From: Streptomyces sp. Edi4
GTDB taxonomy: Bacteria; Actinomycetota; Actinomycetes; Streptomycetales; Streptomycetaceae
Direction of reading: 5' to 3'
DNA length: 64,000 nt
Assembly (NCBI RefSeq): GCF_040253615.1
Contig: NZ_JBEJGY010000004.1
Span: 2,790,001 to 2,854,000, forward strand
A program made the position numbers and the translations under genes. Each line of letters begins with the position of its first letter. Positions within the stretch are counted from its first letter, which is position 1. Shown piece by piece: positions 7,953 through 16,393 of the stretch. The notes under the pieces are model-generated. The model searched no databases. It saw only the letters and a list, made by a program, of their open reading frames with translations, and was not told where the DNA came from.

Positions 7953-8752
7953 AGAGGAAGCAGTGGCAGGGCTGGGGGGCGGGCGAGCAGGCCCAGCAGC
8001 ACTACCTCGTCGAGCCGCGCGCCCTTGCCGGTGGCGGCGACGTCCGGCACGTCTCCGAGTTCCTGCGCGCATCGGGATGGCGAGACAAGTCCAAGACGGG
8101 CGGCCCCCTCGCCATGGAAAGCCCGGACCGCGCGGTCCGTATCTCCTACGACCCTTACGTCCTGCCCGGCGGGTGGACAATCCACGGCGCCGCGAACGGC
8201 CATCAGGACCAGTGGTGGGCGCACCTTGGGCGGCAGACGCCGGTGGAGATCGTCGCCGGTCTCACCGACGCCCTCACCCGCCCCCGCTCCGCGCACGCCC
8301 CCAACGTGTGGGCACCTTTGCGGGACCAGGGATGGCACCGTCCGCCCAACAGCGAGCACGTGACCGCGACCAGCCCCGACGGCAGCGCCTGGATGCAGTA
8401 CCACCAGAGTCCCGACGGCGAGGCGATGTGGTGGACCGGGGCCAAGGACAGCCAAGGCAACGGCTGGACAGCACAGTTCACACCCAGCACCCCCATGCAC
8501 CTCGTGCAAGCCTTCTCGACCGCACTCGCCAGCCCCGAACCCGTGATGCGCCCCCTCGGCCGCGTCCCGCACAGCGCACAGATCCGCACCACGTCCGTGT
8601 CCGTCCTGCCCTCCCAGCTCAGCGCCTGGCAACAGGCCCGCATCACCGCCGCCCGCGCCGCCACCTGGGCCCGCAACACCGCCCGAAGCACCCGCCCCCG
8701 CACCACGGCCCGCCCCCACGCCCACGCCGGCGGCACCCGAACCCGCCGCTGA
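7949..8752 (+). CDS. DUF317 domain protein (two domains)
   Basis: GTG 7949 overlaps the preceding TGA. 267 residues. Two successive DUF317-type domains: roughly 18-112 (YLVEPRALAGGGDVRHV, then WWAHLGRQTPVEIVAGLTDAL) and 115-195 (PLRDQGWHRPP, then FTPSTPMHLVQAFSTALASP). DUF317 is found mainly in Streptomyces plasmids and integrated elements and has no established biochemical function. The tail from 205 is basic and disordered. Paralogues lie at 9129, 10542 and 18845. Confidence 0.8.
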   Translation: MKRKQWQGWGAGEQAQQHYLVEPRALAGGGDVRHVSEFLRASGWRDKSKTGGPLAMESPDRAVRISYDPYVLPGGWTIHGAANGHQDQWWAHLGRQTPVEIVAGLTDALTRPRSAHAPNVWAPLRDQGWHRPPNSEHVTATSPDGSAWMQYHQSPDGEAMWWTGAKDSQGNGWTAQFTPSTPMHLVQAFSTALASPEPVMRPLGRVPHSAQIRTTSVSVLPSQLSAWQQARITAARAATWARNTARSTRPRTTARPHAHAGGTRTRR

Positions 8753-8781
8753 ACCCCGACACCCACAACCCGAGGAGCCCG

Positions 8782-9129
8782 ATGCCCGCACTCACCCCGG
8801 ACACCATCCGCACCGCGACCGAAACCCTGTCCCGCCTCACCAACTACCTGCGCGACAACCCCGAACCGGACGAGGCGCTCGCCCTCGTCGAACCCCTGCT
8901 CGACGAGTACACCGGCGTCCCCGTCCAACTCGCCGACACCCTGCGCGCCCTCGCCCGCGTCGTGCAGGATCACCCGGACACCCCGCGCACCAAGCACGCC
9001 AGCCTTCTGATCACGGAGCTGCGCGCCGCCGCGTGGGAACAGGCCGACCAGCACACCCTCCACTACGTCCTCGACGGCCTGCGCACCCTGCGCGAGAAGG
9101 ACCCCACAGCCGAGCCGGGGAGCGGCTGA
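8782..9129 (+). CDS. hypothetical helical protein between DUF317 genes
   Basis: ATG 8782 with GAGGAG seven bases upstream. 115 residues, acidic, predicted almost entirely helical (TATETLSRLTNYLRDN; ALALVEPLLDEY), with no known domain. The stop TGA shares a base with the ATG of the next DUF317 gene (TGATG at 9127-9131). It resembles in character the helical protein at 7569, also placed directly before a DUF317 gene, so the two may be paired partners. Confidence 0.65.
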   Translation: MPALTPDTIRTATETLSRLTNYLRDNPEPDEALALVEPLLDEYTGVPVQLADTLRALARVVQDHPDTPRTKHASLLITELRAAAWEQADQHTLHYVLDGLRTLREKDPTAEPGSG

Positions 9130-9950
9130 TGCCGCTGAGCGAACGGCAACTCGCCGCCTTCGCCGACAAGCACGCCTGGCAGATCCCGTTCGACACCAGC
9201 CCCCGCCACCTCGCCGGCCCCGGAGACGCTCGCCATGTCACCCACGGTCTGGCCGCCGCCGGTTGGAGCCCGACATCCGACCCGCTGAGTGCCGAGATCG
9301 TCCTGCACAGCCCCGATCACCGCTACCGCCTCCAGTTCGACCCGCAGTCCGCCACCTCCGCATGGTGGCGGCTGTGGGCCGAGCCCACCGGCACCGAGCC
9401 GGGCTGGTACGCCGAATTCGGCGAACTCGTGCCCGCCGAGATCCTCGGCCACCTCACCGACACCCTCATCGCCCCGCCGACCACCCAGCGACCGGACCCG
9501 TTTCAGGTCCTGGAGTCGGCAGGATGGGCGCGGAAGACGGCGACCGCGGCCCACTCCGCCGACGGCATGTGCCATGTGGAACGTCGTCCCGATCCGGACG
9601 ACGCCCAAGGGTTCTGGCACGTCGAGACCTGCGAGCCGGGACACGGAACCCCCATGGGCCCCCGGATCTGGCACGCCTGGTTCGACGGCAACACGCCCGA
9701 GCACCTCGTGACCGCCTTCGTCACCGCGCTCGCCGACCCCGCCCCGCTGCAGCGCGCCATGTTCGACCGCACCGCCCACCACAGCGTCGTGCAACAGCCC
9801 AGCCCGCACACCCCGCAGCAGACCGTCGACGCGCACGCCACCCGCATCGACGCCCTCCGCGCGCAATCACGCGCCGCCCGCAGGCAGCGGACGAAACCCG
9901 CGACGACCCCGGCGCCGACCGCAACCGCCCAACCGGCCGCTCGCCGCTGA
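9129..9950 (+). CDS. DUF317 domain protein (two domains)
   Basis: ATG 9129 immediately after the upstream stop. 273 residues. DUF317 domain one at about 18-115 (SPRHLAGPGDARHVTHGLAA, then WYAEFGELVPAEILGHLTDTL) and domain two at about 125-215 (VLESAGWARKTATAAHSADG, then WFDGNTPEHLVTAFVTALAD). A basic Thr/Ala-rich tail ends the protein. It is most similar to the copy at 10542, suggesting local duplication. Biochemical role unknown; the family is typical of actinobacterial conjugative elements. Confidence 0.8.
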   Translation: MPLSERQLAAFADKHAWQIPFDTSPRHLAGPGDARHVTHGLAAAGWSPTSDPLSAEIVLHSPDHRYRLQFDPQSATSAWWRLWAEPTGTEPGWYAEFGELVPAEILGHLTDTLIAPPTTQRPDPFQVLESAGWARKTATAAHSADGMCHVERRPDPDDAQGFWHVETCEPGHGTPMGPRIWHAWFDGNTPEHLVTAFVTALADPAPLQRAMFDRTAHHSVVQQPSPHTPQQTVDAHATRIDALRAQSRAARRQRTKPATTPAPTATAQPAARR

Positions 9951-9966
9951 ACCGACAGGACCCCTC

Positions 9967-10539
9967 ATCTCCGCCGATCACACCGCACACCGCGTTTTCC
10001 TCCGTCACCTCGACGGCTACCTGAGCGACAGCAAGCAGATCCTCGACGCCTGGGACGTCTACTCCGACGAGCACACCGACCTCGACGGCTGGCCGTACGA
10101 CGACCACGCCTACGGAATGCGCGCAAGCCAGCGCGACGCCGACACCCACACAGCGTTCGAGCCGCTCCGCTCCAGCGCCCGTCACCTGCTGGTCACAGCC
10201 GAGACCCAGCTTGCCCGCCTGCCGGAGAACACCGTGCAGAGCCGCTGGGTCTACCAGTTGGGCGTTCTGCACGCCGCGCTCGAACGGCTCGAAGAGCTGC
10301 ACGAGCAGTGGCAGGCGACCCGCGACAACCTCCCCGCCAACGCCCAGCCCGGCACCCCGGCCTTCGACGACGCCCTCGCCGAGCATCACGCCGAATCGTG
10401 GAGCTACCTCGACGACTGGGCCTCCCACGGCCAGGCCCTCCGCGAGATCAACTCCGCCGCCCTGAACGCCCCCTCGCCCCTGGCCCCACCACCGACCACG
10501 GTCCCCGCACCCGGCCGGCGAACCCCGGTGCGGAGGTGA
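9967..10539 (+). CDS. hypothetical protein with probable ATC start
   Basis: The first ATG in frame is at 10117, but coding-quality sequence continues upstream (HRVFLRHLDGYLSDSKQIL, then DLDGWPYDDHAYGMRAS). The only well-placed ribosome site is AGGA at 9957-9960, six bases before an in-frame ATC at 9967, giving 190 residues. No ATG, GTG or TTG is available in that stretch; CTG 10021 is an alternative. The protein is helical and acidic, about DUF317-partner size, with no known family. A start at 10117 would remove 50 conserved-looking residues. Confidence 0.55.
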   Translation: MSADHTAHRVFLRHLDGYLSDSKQILDAWDVYSDEHTDLDGWPYDDHAYGMRASQRDADTHTAFEPLRSSARHLLVTAETQLARLPENTVQSRWVYQLGVLHAALERLEELHEQWQATRDNLPANAQPGTPAFDDALAEHHAESWSYLDDWASHGQALREINSAALNAPSPLAPPPTTVPAPGRRTPVRR

Positions 10540-10541
10540 AC

Positions 10542-11327
10542 ATGCCCCCGAAGCCCGAGACCGTCGAGGTCGACTTCATCGCACCGCGTCACCTGGCCGG
10601 CGGCGGCGACCCTGCCTGGGTCACCGTCCCCCTGCACCGCGCCTGCGGCTGGAGCTACGGACACGATCCCCTGATGCCCCGCGTCATCCTCTCCAGCCCC
10701 GACCAGCAGGCGCTCCTGCGCCTGGAGCCTGACCCCGACGGGCAGTGGTGGACACTCCATCACGCCCACCAGCCGGACCGGCCCGCCTGGTATGCGAGTT
10801 TCGGCGCACGCACCCCGGTCGAACTCATCGCGGCCGTCACCGACGCCCTTACCGACCCGGCCCCGACGGCGACCGCACCAGCCGATCCGTACGAACCGCT
10901 CCAGCGGCTCGCCTGGTCGCCCCCCAGCATCGGAGGCGACGGCCTCATGTCGCCCGACGGCACCGCGTACATCCAGCGCTCGGGGAGTTTGCAGGAACCG
11001 GGCGCCTGGTTCATCGACGCCACGGTTGGCCCGGAGCTCCGGCCGGTGTGGCAGGCCCGCTTCGGCGAGCACACCCCACCGCACCTGATCACCGCGTTCA
11101 CCACTGCGCTCGCCGACCCGCGCCCCGTGCCGCGCACCGACAGCTTGCGCCGTCTCCCGACCCGCAACCCGAACGCCGTCACCCGCACACGCCGGGAGGT
11201 GCCCGCCGTGCAGGTCGCCTCGGCCCTGGAAGAACGCCTCCACACTCTCGGCGCCCGCCGCACCGGCCCGCTGGCCAGCCCGAGCCCCCTGCGACGGCCA
11301 CCGGACAACAACCGCCGCAACCGCTAA
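10542..11327 (+). CDS. DUF317 domain protein (two domains)
   Basis: ATG 10542 with GGAGG (10532-10536) at ideal spacing; GTG 10536 overlapping the upstream stop is an alternative. 261 residues. Domain one at 10-108 (PRHLAGGGDPAWVTVPLHRA, then WYASFGARTPVELIAAVTDA), domain two at 118-200 (PLQRLAWSPPSIGGDGLMS, then FGEHTPPHLITAFTTALADP). The C-terminal 50 residues are basic. Third of four DUF317 copies in the element. Confidence 0.8.
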   Translation: MPPKPETVEVDFIAPRHLAGGGDPAWVTVPLHRACGWSYGHDPLMPRVILSSPDQQALLRLEPDPDGQWWTLHHAHQPDRPAWYASFGARTPVELIAAVTDALTDPAPTATAPADPYEPLQRLAWSPPSIGGDGLMSPDGTAYIQRSGSLQEPGAWFIDATVGPELRPVWQARFGEHTPPHLITAFTTALADPRPVPRTDSLRRLPTRNPNAVTRTRREVPAVQVASALEERLHTLGARRTGPLASPSPLRRPPDNNRRNR

Positions 11328-11361
11328 CCCCTTCGTCCCCCGCCCGGAAGCATGTAGCCCT

Positions 11362-13152
11362 TTGCCACCCTCCTCCAACAGTTCCACCGACGGGTACGAC
11401 CTCGTCCTGCGCCTCCTCCTCGGCGTGCTCGCCATCGTCGTCCCCCTGTCCCACCTCGCCTGGCTGTGCGGCAACATCACCGCCTACCTCAGCGGAGCCG
11501 CCTGGGCGCCGTACCAGCCGACCGCCGCCTTGCTCCACCCCGAACAGCTCTGGCCCGAGGCGGGAGAAACGTCCCTTCTGATCGGCAGCCGCATCGTTCC
11601 CGTTCTCCTCCTCCTGGCCCTCGGAGCAGCGGCCGGCATCGTGTGGGCCCGGCACAAGAACCGCAGCGGCGGCCGACAGAAAAAGATCACCGACATGGCC
11701 AAGGCTCGGGATATCGAGCCGCTGATGGCCAAGGCGATCACCGCCAAGGCCCGCTCCCTGCGCCCGAGCCTGAAGGACGCCAAGCACATCGACGCGAACG
11801 ACACCGGCATCCTGCTCGGCAACATCCAAGGCAGCCGCCACGAGGTACGGATGGGGTTCGAGGACGTCGCCGTTGCGATCATGGCCCCCCGCTCCGGCAA
11901 GACCACCTCGCTGGCCATCCCCTCCATCCTCGCCGCGCCCGGCCCGGTCCTGCTGACCTCGAACAAAGCCGCAGGCGATGCCTTCACCACCGCCTACGAC
12001 GCCCGGGCGGAGGTGGGGCAGGTGTGGACCATGGACCCGCAGCAGATCGCCCACGCTGCCCGTGAGATGTGGTGGAACCCCCTCGCCAGCGCGACCACTC
12101 TGGACGGGGCGAACCGGCTGGCCGGCCACTTCCTCGCCGCCTCGGTGGACGCTTCGCAGCAGGGCGACTTCTGGTCCAAGGCCGGCAGCAACATCCTCTC
12201 CCAGCTACTGCTGGCAGCAGCCCTCGACGAGCGGCCGATCACCGACATCATGCAGTGGCTCGCCTTCCCGGCCGACCGCACCCCGCTCGACATCCTCCGC
12301 GACCACGGCTTCGCCGCCGTCGCCGCCCAGCTCAAGGGGACCGTGGAGGGACCACCGGAGACGCGTGACGGCATCTACGAGACCGCCCGCCAGTACGCCG
12401 CCGCCCTGCTCAACTCCGAGATCGCGGCCTGGGTGACGCCACAGAAGGACGTCCCCGAGTTCCGGCCCGCCGACTTCGTCACGTCCACGGACACGCTGTT
12501 CCTGCTGAGCAAGGACGGCGGCGGCGGAGCCTCGGCGTTGATCGCCGCGTGCGCGGACTCCGTGATGCGCGCCGCGACCGCACAAGCCGAGCGCGCCGGC
12601 GGACGCCTCGACCCGCCAATGCTCGCGATCCTCGACGAGGCCGCCAACGTCTGTAAAATCTCGGACCTTCCGGACTTGTACTCCCACCTCGGAAGCCGCG
12701 GCATCATCCCGATCACGATCCTCCAGAGCTACCGCCAGGGCCAGAAAGTCTGGGGAGACGCCGGCATGGACGCCATGTGGTCCGCCTCCACCGTGAAGGT
12801 CATCGGCTCCGGCATCGATGATCCGGACTTCGCGGACAAACTGTCCCGTCTGATTGGCGACCACGACGTGGAGACCACGTCGACCTCGCATTCGGAGTCC
12901 GGCAAGTCGACCTCGGTCAGCATGCGGCAGCAGCGGATCCTGCCCGCCGACGCGATCCGCGCCCTGCCCAAGGGCACCGCCCTGTGCTTCGCCACCGGCA
13001 TGCGCGCCGCCATGCTCGACCTGCGCCCCTGGTATCTCGAACCCGGCGCCGCCGAACTGTCCGCCGCCTCCGCCCGCGCCTCGAAGGGCATCACCGAGCG
13101 CGCCGTCGCCAAGGCCGCCCCGAAGCAGACCGACTTCGGCAAGGCCGCGTGA
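11362..13152 (+). CDS. TraG/VirD4-type conjugative coupling ATPase
   Basis: TTG 11362. 596 residues. Two membrane segments (about 15-42 and 71-96) are followed by a basic linker and a RecA-like motor: Walker A APRSGKTT at 175-182, Walker B LAILDEAAN at 421-429, and the family stretch near 437-455 (YSHLGSRGIIPITILQSYRQ). Coupling proteins dock the relaxase-DNA complex at the inner membrane and feed DNA into a type IV secretion channel by ATP hydrolysis. Length and layout match actinobacterial members. It is the clearest sign that the region is a conjugative element. No VirB-type channel genes are in view; they may lie to the left. The last codons overlap the next gene as GTGA. Confidence 0.9.
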   Translation: MPPSSNSSTDGYDLVLRLLLGVLAIVVPLSHLAWLCGNITAYLSGAAWAPYQPTAALLHPEQLWPEAGETSLLIGSRIVPVLLLLALGAAAGIVWARHKNRSGGRQKKITDMAKARDIEPLMAKAITAKARSLRPSLKDAKHIDANDTGILLGNIQGSRHEVRMGFEDVAVAIMAPRSGKTTSLAIPSILAAPGPVLLTSNKAAGDAFTTAYDARAEVGQVWTMDPQQIAHAAREMWWNPLASATTLDGANRLAGHFLAASVDASQQGDFWSKAGSNILSQLLLAAALDERPITDIMQWLAFPADRTPLDILRDHGFAAVAAQLKGTVEGPPETRDGIYETARQYAAALLNSEIAAWVTPQKDVPEFRPADFVTSTDTLFLLSKDGGGGASALIAACADSVMRAATAQAERAGGRLDPPMLAILDEAANVCKISDLPDLYSHLGSRGIIPITILQSYRQGQKVWGDAGMDAMWSASTVKVIGSGIDDPDFADKLSRLIGDHDVETTSTSHSESGKSTSVSMRQQRILPADAIRALPKGTALCFATGMRAAMLDLRPWYLEPGAAELSAASARASKGITERAVAKAAPKQTDFGKAA

Positions 13153-13724
13153 CCGCCTCCGCTCGCCCCCTCCCGCTCCCGCTCTCTCCTGCCTCGAAGG
13201 ATCCGCCCATTACTCCCACCAACATCGCCGAGTTCGCACGCGGCCTCGCGCTGCATCTGCCCGGCGACTGGGCTGCTGACGTAGAAAGCCACACTGACCC
13301 AGTTCTGCGATCCGGCCTCATCGGCCGCGTGTGGACCCCGTACGACGCCCGCCCCTCACTCGCCCGGTTCGGCCCTGTCACGGATGCCGTGCTAGCCGGC
13401 CCGAGTGGGCAGGCCCTCTATCTGCTTCCGCACCGGACCGGCCGCGTGCTGGTCTGCCCGCTCATCCCCGGCGGCCTGCACGAGGACCTCGCCGACCGCG
13501 TTCCCGCGCCTCCGTCTATCGCGGTGCCCCCCGTCCCGGTCCGCGCCGCCTGGCGGTTGCGGGAACGGCTGCTCCCGCACTACATCCACGCCCGCAACGA
13601 GGCCCTTCGCGCACAGCGAGCGGCCCGAGCCCGCCCGGACGTGCCTCACCACCCCCTTGCGCCAAGCCTGCCCGCCGCAGTACCGGTGCCCGCCCCGGCC
13701 GCACAGCATCCTCGTCGGGCGTGA
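13149..13724 (+). CDS. hypothetical protein downstream of coupling ATPase
   Basis: GTG 13149 overlaps the coupling-protein stop and gives 191 residues. The first 20 residues are Pro/Leu/Ser-rich and unlike the rest, and a GAAGG lies eight bases before an in-frame ATT at 13209, where a clean domain starts (ITPTNIAEFARGLALHLPGD). A real start at ATT is possible. The domain (to about residue 150) is compact with several Trp and Pro; a basic helix follows (ERLLPHYIHARNEALRAQR). No family is recognised. Confidence 0.6.
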   Translation: MTASARPLPLPLSPASKDPPITPTNIAEFARGLALHLPGDWAADVESHTDPVLRSGLIGRVWTPYDARPSLARFGPVTDAVLAGPSGQALYLLPHRTGRVLVCPLIPGGLHEDLADRVPAPPSIAVPPVPVRAAWRLRERLLPHYIHARNEALRAQRAARARPDVPHHPLAPSLPAAVPVPAPAAQHPRRA

Positions 13725-13855
13725 TCCAACCGCCAGTCGAGGGCCTGCTGTTCGACGTGCTGCCGCCCGCCGCGGCCGGGCTGGCACACGCCATCCCGGC
13801 CGCGGACCGACCTCGGGACCGAGCAGATCGCCCGCACCCTCTGGCAAGCCCCTGA
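13721..13855 (+). pseudogene. short remnant ORF, possibly frameshifted
   Basis: GTG 13721 overlaps the previous stop and opens 44 residues (MIQPPVEGLLFDVLPPAAAG...). About 75 bases in, sense-like sequence switches frame: another frame reads TDLGTEQIARTLWQAPDGTR before running out. This looks like a small gene broken by an indel near 13800, or two very short coupled genes. Evidence is weak. Confidence 0.3.
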
Positions 13856-13867
13856 CGGGACACGCTC

Positions 13868-14011
13868 ATGGGCACCTACGAATCCCACGACCTCGACGCC
13901 ATGACGCCCACCGCAGCACTGAACGCAGTCATCGCCGACGTCCGCTCCCACCCGGTCAGCGCCGGACCGACGGCAGCACGCGGAGAGACCGCTTCGCGCC
14001 GGGCCCGCTGA
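13868..14011 (+). CDS. possible 47-aa element protein
   Basis: ATG 13868 opens 47 residues (MGTYESHDLDAMTPTAALNA start), ending in the basic RRAR tail shared by many proteins of this element, which is the main reason to keep it. It fills an otherwise empty gap between 13724 and 14099. There is no good ribosome site, but coupling to the remnant ORF upstream is possible. Function unknown. Confidence 0.35.
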   Translation: MGTYESHDLDAMTPTAALNAVIADVRSHPVSAGPTAARGETASRRAR

Positions 14012-14098
14012 TCTTCACCGCAACCAGAGATCGGGGGCGCCGAGAAGGCAGCGAAGAAGCACCGCCGGATCCTGCACCCGGCCCCTCCCTGGAGAACC

Positions 14099-14701
14099 AT
14101 GTCTCTCATAGACATCCCCGATGTGTTCATCGGGTCCACCGACGATGGGCATACCTTCGTCGCCCTCAACCGCCGTATCCGCGATGCCGACCGTCTGCTG
14201 ACCGAGGCCGGGTTCACCGCTCGCGAGCACCTCGGCCGCACGGTCTATCTGCTCCCACCGGGAACTGCCCAGGACGCACACGAGCGCGCCGGCGCCGCGA
14301 TGTACGGACTCCTGGCCCACACCCACGACCTTGTCGACCTCTCCTGGACGACGCGCTGGAGCCCGGACACTCCCGTGTCCGAACCGGAAATCCGTTTCCA
14401 GTTCACCGACGACACCGTGGCCGCGACAGCCGGGACCGACGCCGCCCGCTCCCTGCTGGAGCTGCACGGTTTCACCCTCGCGGTAGACGGCTCCGACCAC
14501 CAGCCGCCGCCTGGGCTCGACCACGGCGGCCTGCTCGGCGCCGTCACGCGCGCTGAGGCACACGCTTACACCCACGGCCTCGGTGTTCGCGTCGGCCTCA
14601 ACATCCCCGACCCGCAGGCCATCCCGGCCGCACCCCGCCGCACCTCAACTGCCGTTCCCGGCCCACCGGCCACGCCTGCTGCCCGTCGTCGCGCCCGCTG
14701 A
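14099..14701 (+). CDS. hypothetical element protein, two-lobed
   Basis: ATG 14099 with GGAG seven bases upstream. 200 residues. Residues 20-85 resemble the small GYxVxxD family more weakly (LLTEAGFTAREHLGRTVYLLP, then YGLLAHTHDLVDLSW), and residues 95-165 form a second alpha/beta lobe ending AYTHGLGVRVGLNIPDP. The Pro/Arg tail ends RRRAR. Function unknown. It belongs to the same rightward series but is separated from the coupling protein by weakly coding DNA. Confidence 0.6.
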   Translation: MSLIDIPDVFIGSTDDGHTFVALNRRIRDADRLLTEAGFTAREHLGRTVYLLPPGTAQDAHERAGAAMYGLLAHTHDLVDLSWTTRWSPDTPVSEPEIRFQFTDDTVAATAGTDAARSLLELHGFTLAVDGSDHQPPPGLDHGGLLGAVTRAEAHAYTHGLGVRVGLNIPDPQAIPAAPRRTSTAVPGPPATPAARRRAR

Positions 14702-14808
14702 TCTCCGCCACCGCATCCCCACCCTCTACCACGCAATACGCAGCGAGCGGTTGGTGCCACCAAAACCCCCTGGCGGACCTCCACTCCACGACCACCCAGG
14801 AGAACGAC

Positions 14809-15282
14809 CTGACATCCGCACCCCAGCACCTCCACGTCGAGTCCGAGATTCACCAGCAAGTGGCTCTCCTCGCCCGCGCATTGGGGCTCACCGCCGGCGA
14901 GACCATCGCTCACCTGCTCCACCTCTACGCCCAACCCGCGTCCGAGACACCAGTCCGCGCCGGGACGCTCACCCCCGTCTACGCCATCTACCAGCACAGG
15001 CGCATCGAGGGACACTTCGACCGTTCCACCGGCTCCTTGAGCATCCCCGCAGGCCCTGGAGCGGGCCAGTACAAGACCCCCAGCGGTGCCGCTCGCGCCG
15101 TCATCACAGCGCTGCGCCCACAGGTCTCGCCCATCCGTACCGGATGGACGTTCTGGCGCCTTGCCGAAACTGGCGCCCACCTTGAAGTCCTCCGCAGCTC
15201 CACCGCTCACACCAGCACCCCCACGAGGCCGCCTGCGCTGCCGCCCTCCAGCACAGTCGCAGCCACGCCACGCACCCGCTGA
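14809..15282 (+). CDS. hypothetical protein with probable CTG start
   Basis: CTG 14809 lies six bases after a strong AGGAG (14798-14802) and starts 157 residues of coherent sequence (TSAPQHLHVESEIHQQVALL). The first conventional in-frame start, GTG 14860, would cut into the first helix and has no ribosome site. The protein has an N-terminal helical part resembling a ribbon-helix-helix-like or plain helical domain (LARALGLTAGETIAHLLHLY) and a beta-rich middle (YAIYQHRRIEGHFDRSTGSL, then AGQYKTPSGAARAVITALRP, then TGWTFWRL). The middle resembles phage or plasmid proteins of about 100 residues that carry a 'YKTPSGAAxAV' stretch; function unknown. Confidence 0.55.
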   Translation: MTSAPQHLHVESEIHQQVALLARALGLTAGETIAHLLHLYAQPASETPVRAGTLTPVYAIYQHRRIEGHFDRSTGSLSIPAGPGAGQYKTPSGAARAVITALRPQVSPIRTGWTFWRLAETGAHLEVLRSSTAHTSTPTRPPALPPSSTVAATPRTR

Positions 15283-15472
15283 CCCGCATCCAGCATCGGT
15301 CCACCCCGGGAACGCACGGTCGCCTGAATCCGCAGCCCGTCCGATCCGCGAAGTCGCGCACCCAATTGACTCCGGCCTCGGACGCCTCAGCCCTGGCCCG
15401 TCGCCCGCGCTGCCCGGCACCCCGCCCGCCCCTTCACCACGCGGATCACCGCGCCCTCACCCCTGGAATTCT

Positions 15473-16393
15473 ATGAGTACCCCCACCCTGAAAATCATTT
15501 CGCTAGGTGCGGGAGTTCAGTCCAGCACCCTGCTTGCCCTTTCAGCCGAGGGAATCCTCCCCAAGGTCGACTACGCGATTTTCGCCGATACCGGCTGGGA
15601 GCCCGAGGCTGTTTACTCTCACCTGGACCGCCTGGAAAGAGAGATAGCAAAACCTGCCGGCATACCAGTCTTCCGCGTCTCATCCGGAAACATTCGCAGC
15701 GATGCATTGAACCCCGATCACCGGTTCGCCTCCATGCCTCTCCACATTCTCAATCAGGACGGGCGACCTGGAATGACCCGACGGCAGTGCACCGGCGAGT
15801 ATAAGGTAAAGCCAATAAAGCAGAAGGTTCGCGATCTGCTTGGATACCCCTATCCCGCACGCATTCCGAAGGGCGTGTTCGTCGAACAATGGGTCGGAAT
15901 CTCGACCGATGAATTCCATCGCGCGAAGGACGCAGACGTCAAGTACATGCGCAATCGGCACCCCCTTCTGGACATGTCCTGGAGCAGGGCCGACTGTGTG
16001 CGATACCTGACCTCACTCGGCCTCGCCGACACGCCGAAGTCGAGTTGTCTGGGATGCCCGTTCCACGGAAATGCGCAGTGGAGGCATATCAGGGACACCT
16101 CTCCTTCCGAGTGGGCGGACGTCGTCGAATTCGACACGGCCATCCGGCAGGGAAATGCCCGCGCCAATGCGTCGGGCAGCCGACTGCTCGGCGAGGCGTT
16201 CTTGCACCGCTCCCGCGTCCCGCTGAGCCAGGCGCCGATCGACCACGTCACCGCCGCCGAACGGGCCGCCCTGCGCATCGGAGCGGACGAGGCCGACGTC
16301 CTGGAGAACGGCGTCGAGGACGGCTGCTCGCCCTGGGCGTGCCGCGGCGGCGCCGACGCGCTGGCGCAGGACGACTTCGGGCTTGCCACGTGA
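15473..16393 (+). CDS. PAPS reductase/PP-loop superfamily protein
   Basis: ATG 15473. 306 residues. The PP-loop reads SLGAGVQSSTLLAL (10-23), followed by FADTGWEPEAVY (38-49), MTRRQCTGEYKVKPI (101-115, Cys106), and cysteine motifs SCLGCPFH (Cys192, Cys195) and DGCSPWAC (Cys285, Cys290). Relatives in actinophages and mobile elements are called phosphoadenosine phosphosulfate reductase-like, but the family covers any adenylation or thiolation chemistry, including DndC-type DNA sulfur modification. The extra cysteines could hold a metal or carry sulfur. The first half is clearly less GC-rich, with codons rare nearby (ATA, AAA, TCA), a sign of separate origin. The stop overlaps the DNA methyltransferase start (GTGA), so the two are co-translated. 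The substrate is unknown. Confidence 0.75.
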   Translation: MSTPTLKIISLGAGVQSSTLLALSAEGILPKVDYAIFADTGWEPEAVYSHLDRLEREIAKPAGIPVFRVSSGNIRSDALNPDHRFASMPLHILNQDGRPGMTRRQCTGEYKVKPIKQKVRDLLGYPYPARIPKGVFVEQWVGISTDEFHRAKDADVKYMRNRHPLLDMSWSRADCVRYLTSLGLADTPKSSCLGCPFHGNAQWRHIRDTSPSEWADVVEFDTAIRQGNARANASGSRLLGEAFLHRSRVPLSQAPIDHVTAAERAALRIGADEADVLENGVEDGCSPWACRGGADALAQDDFGLAT

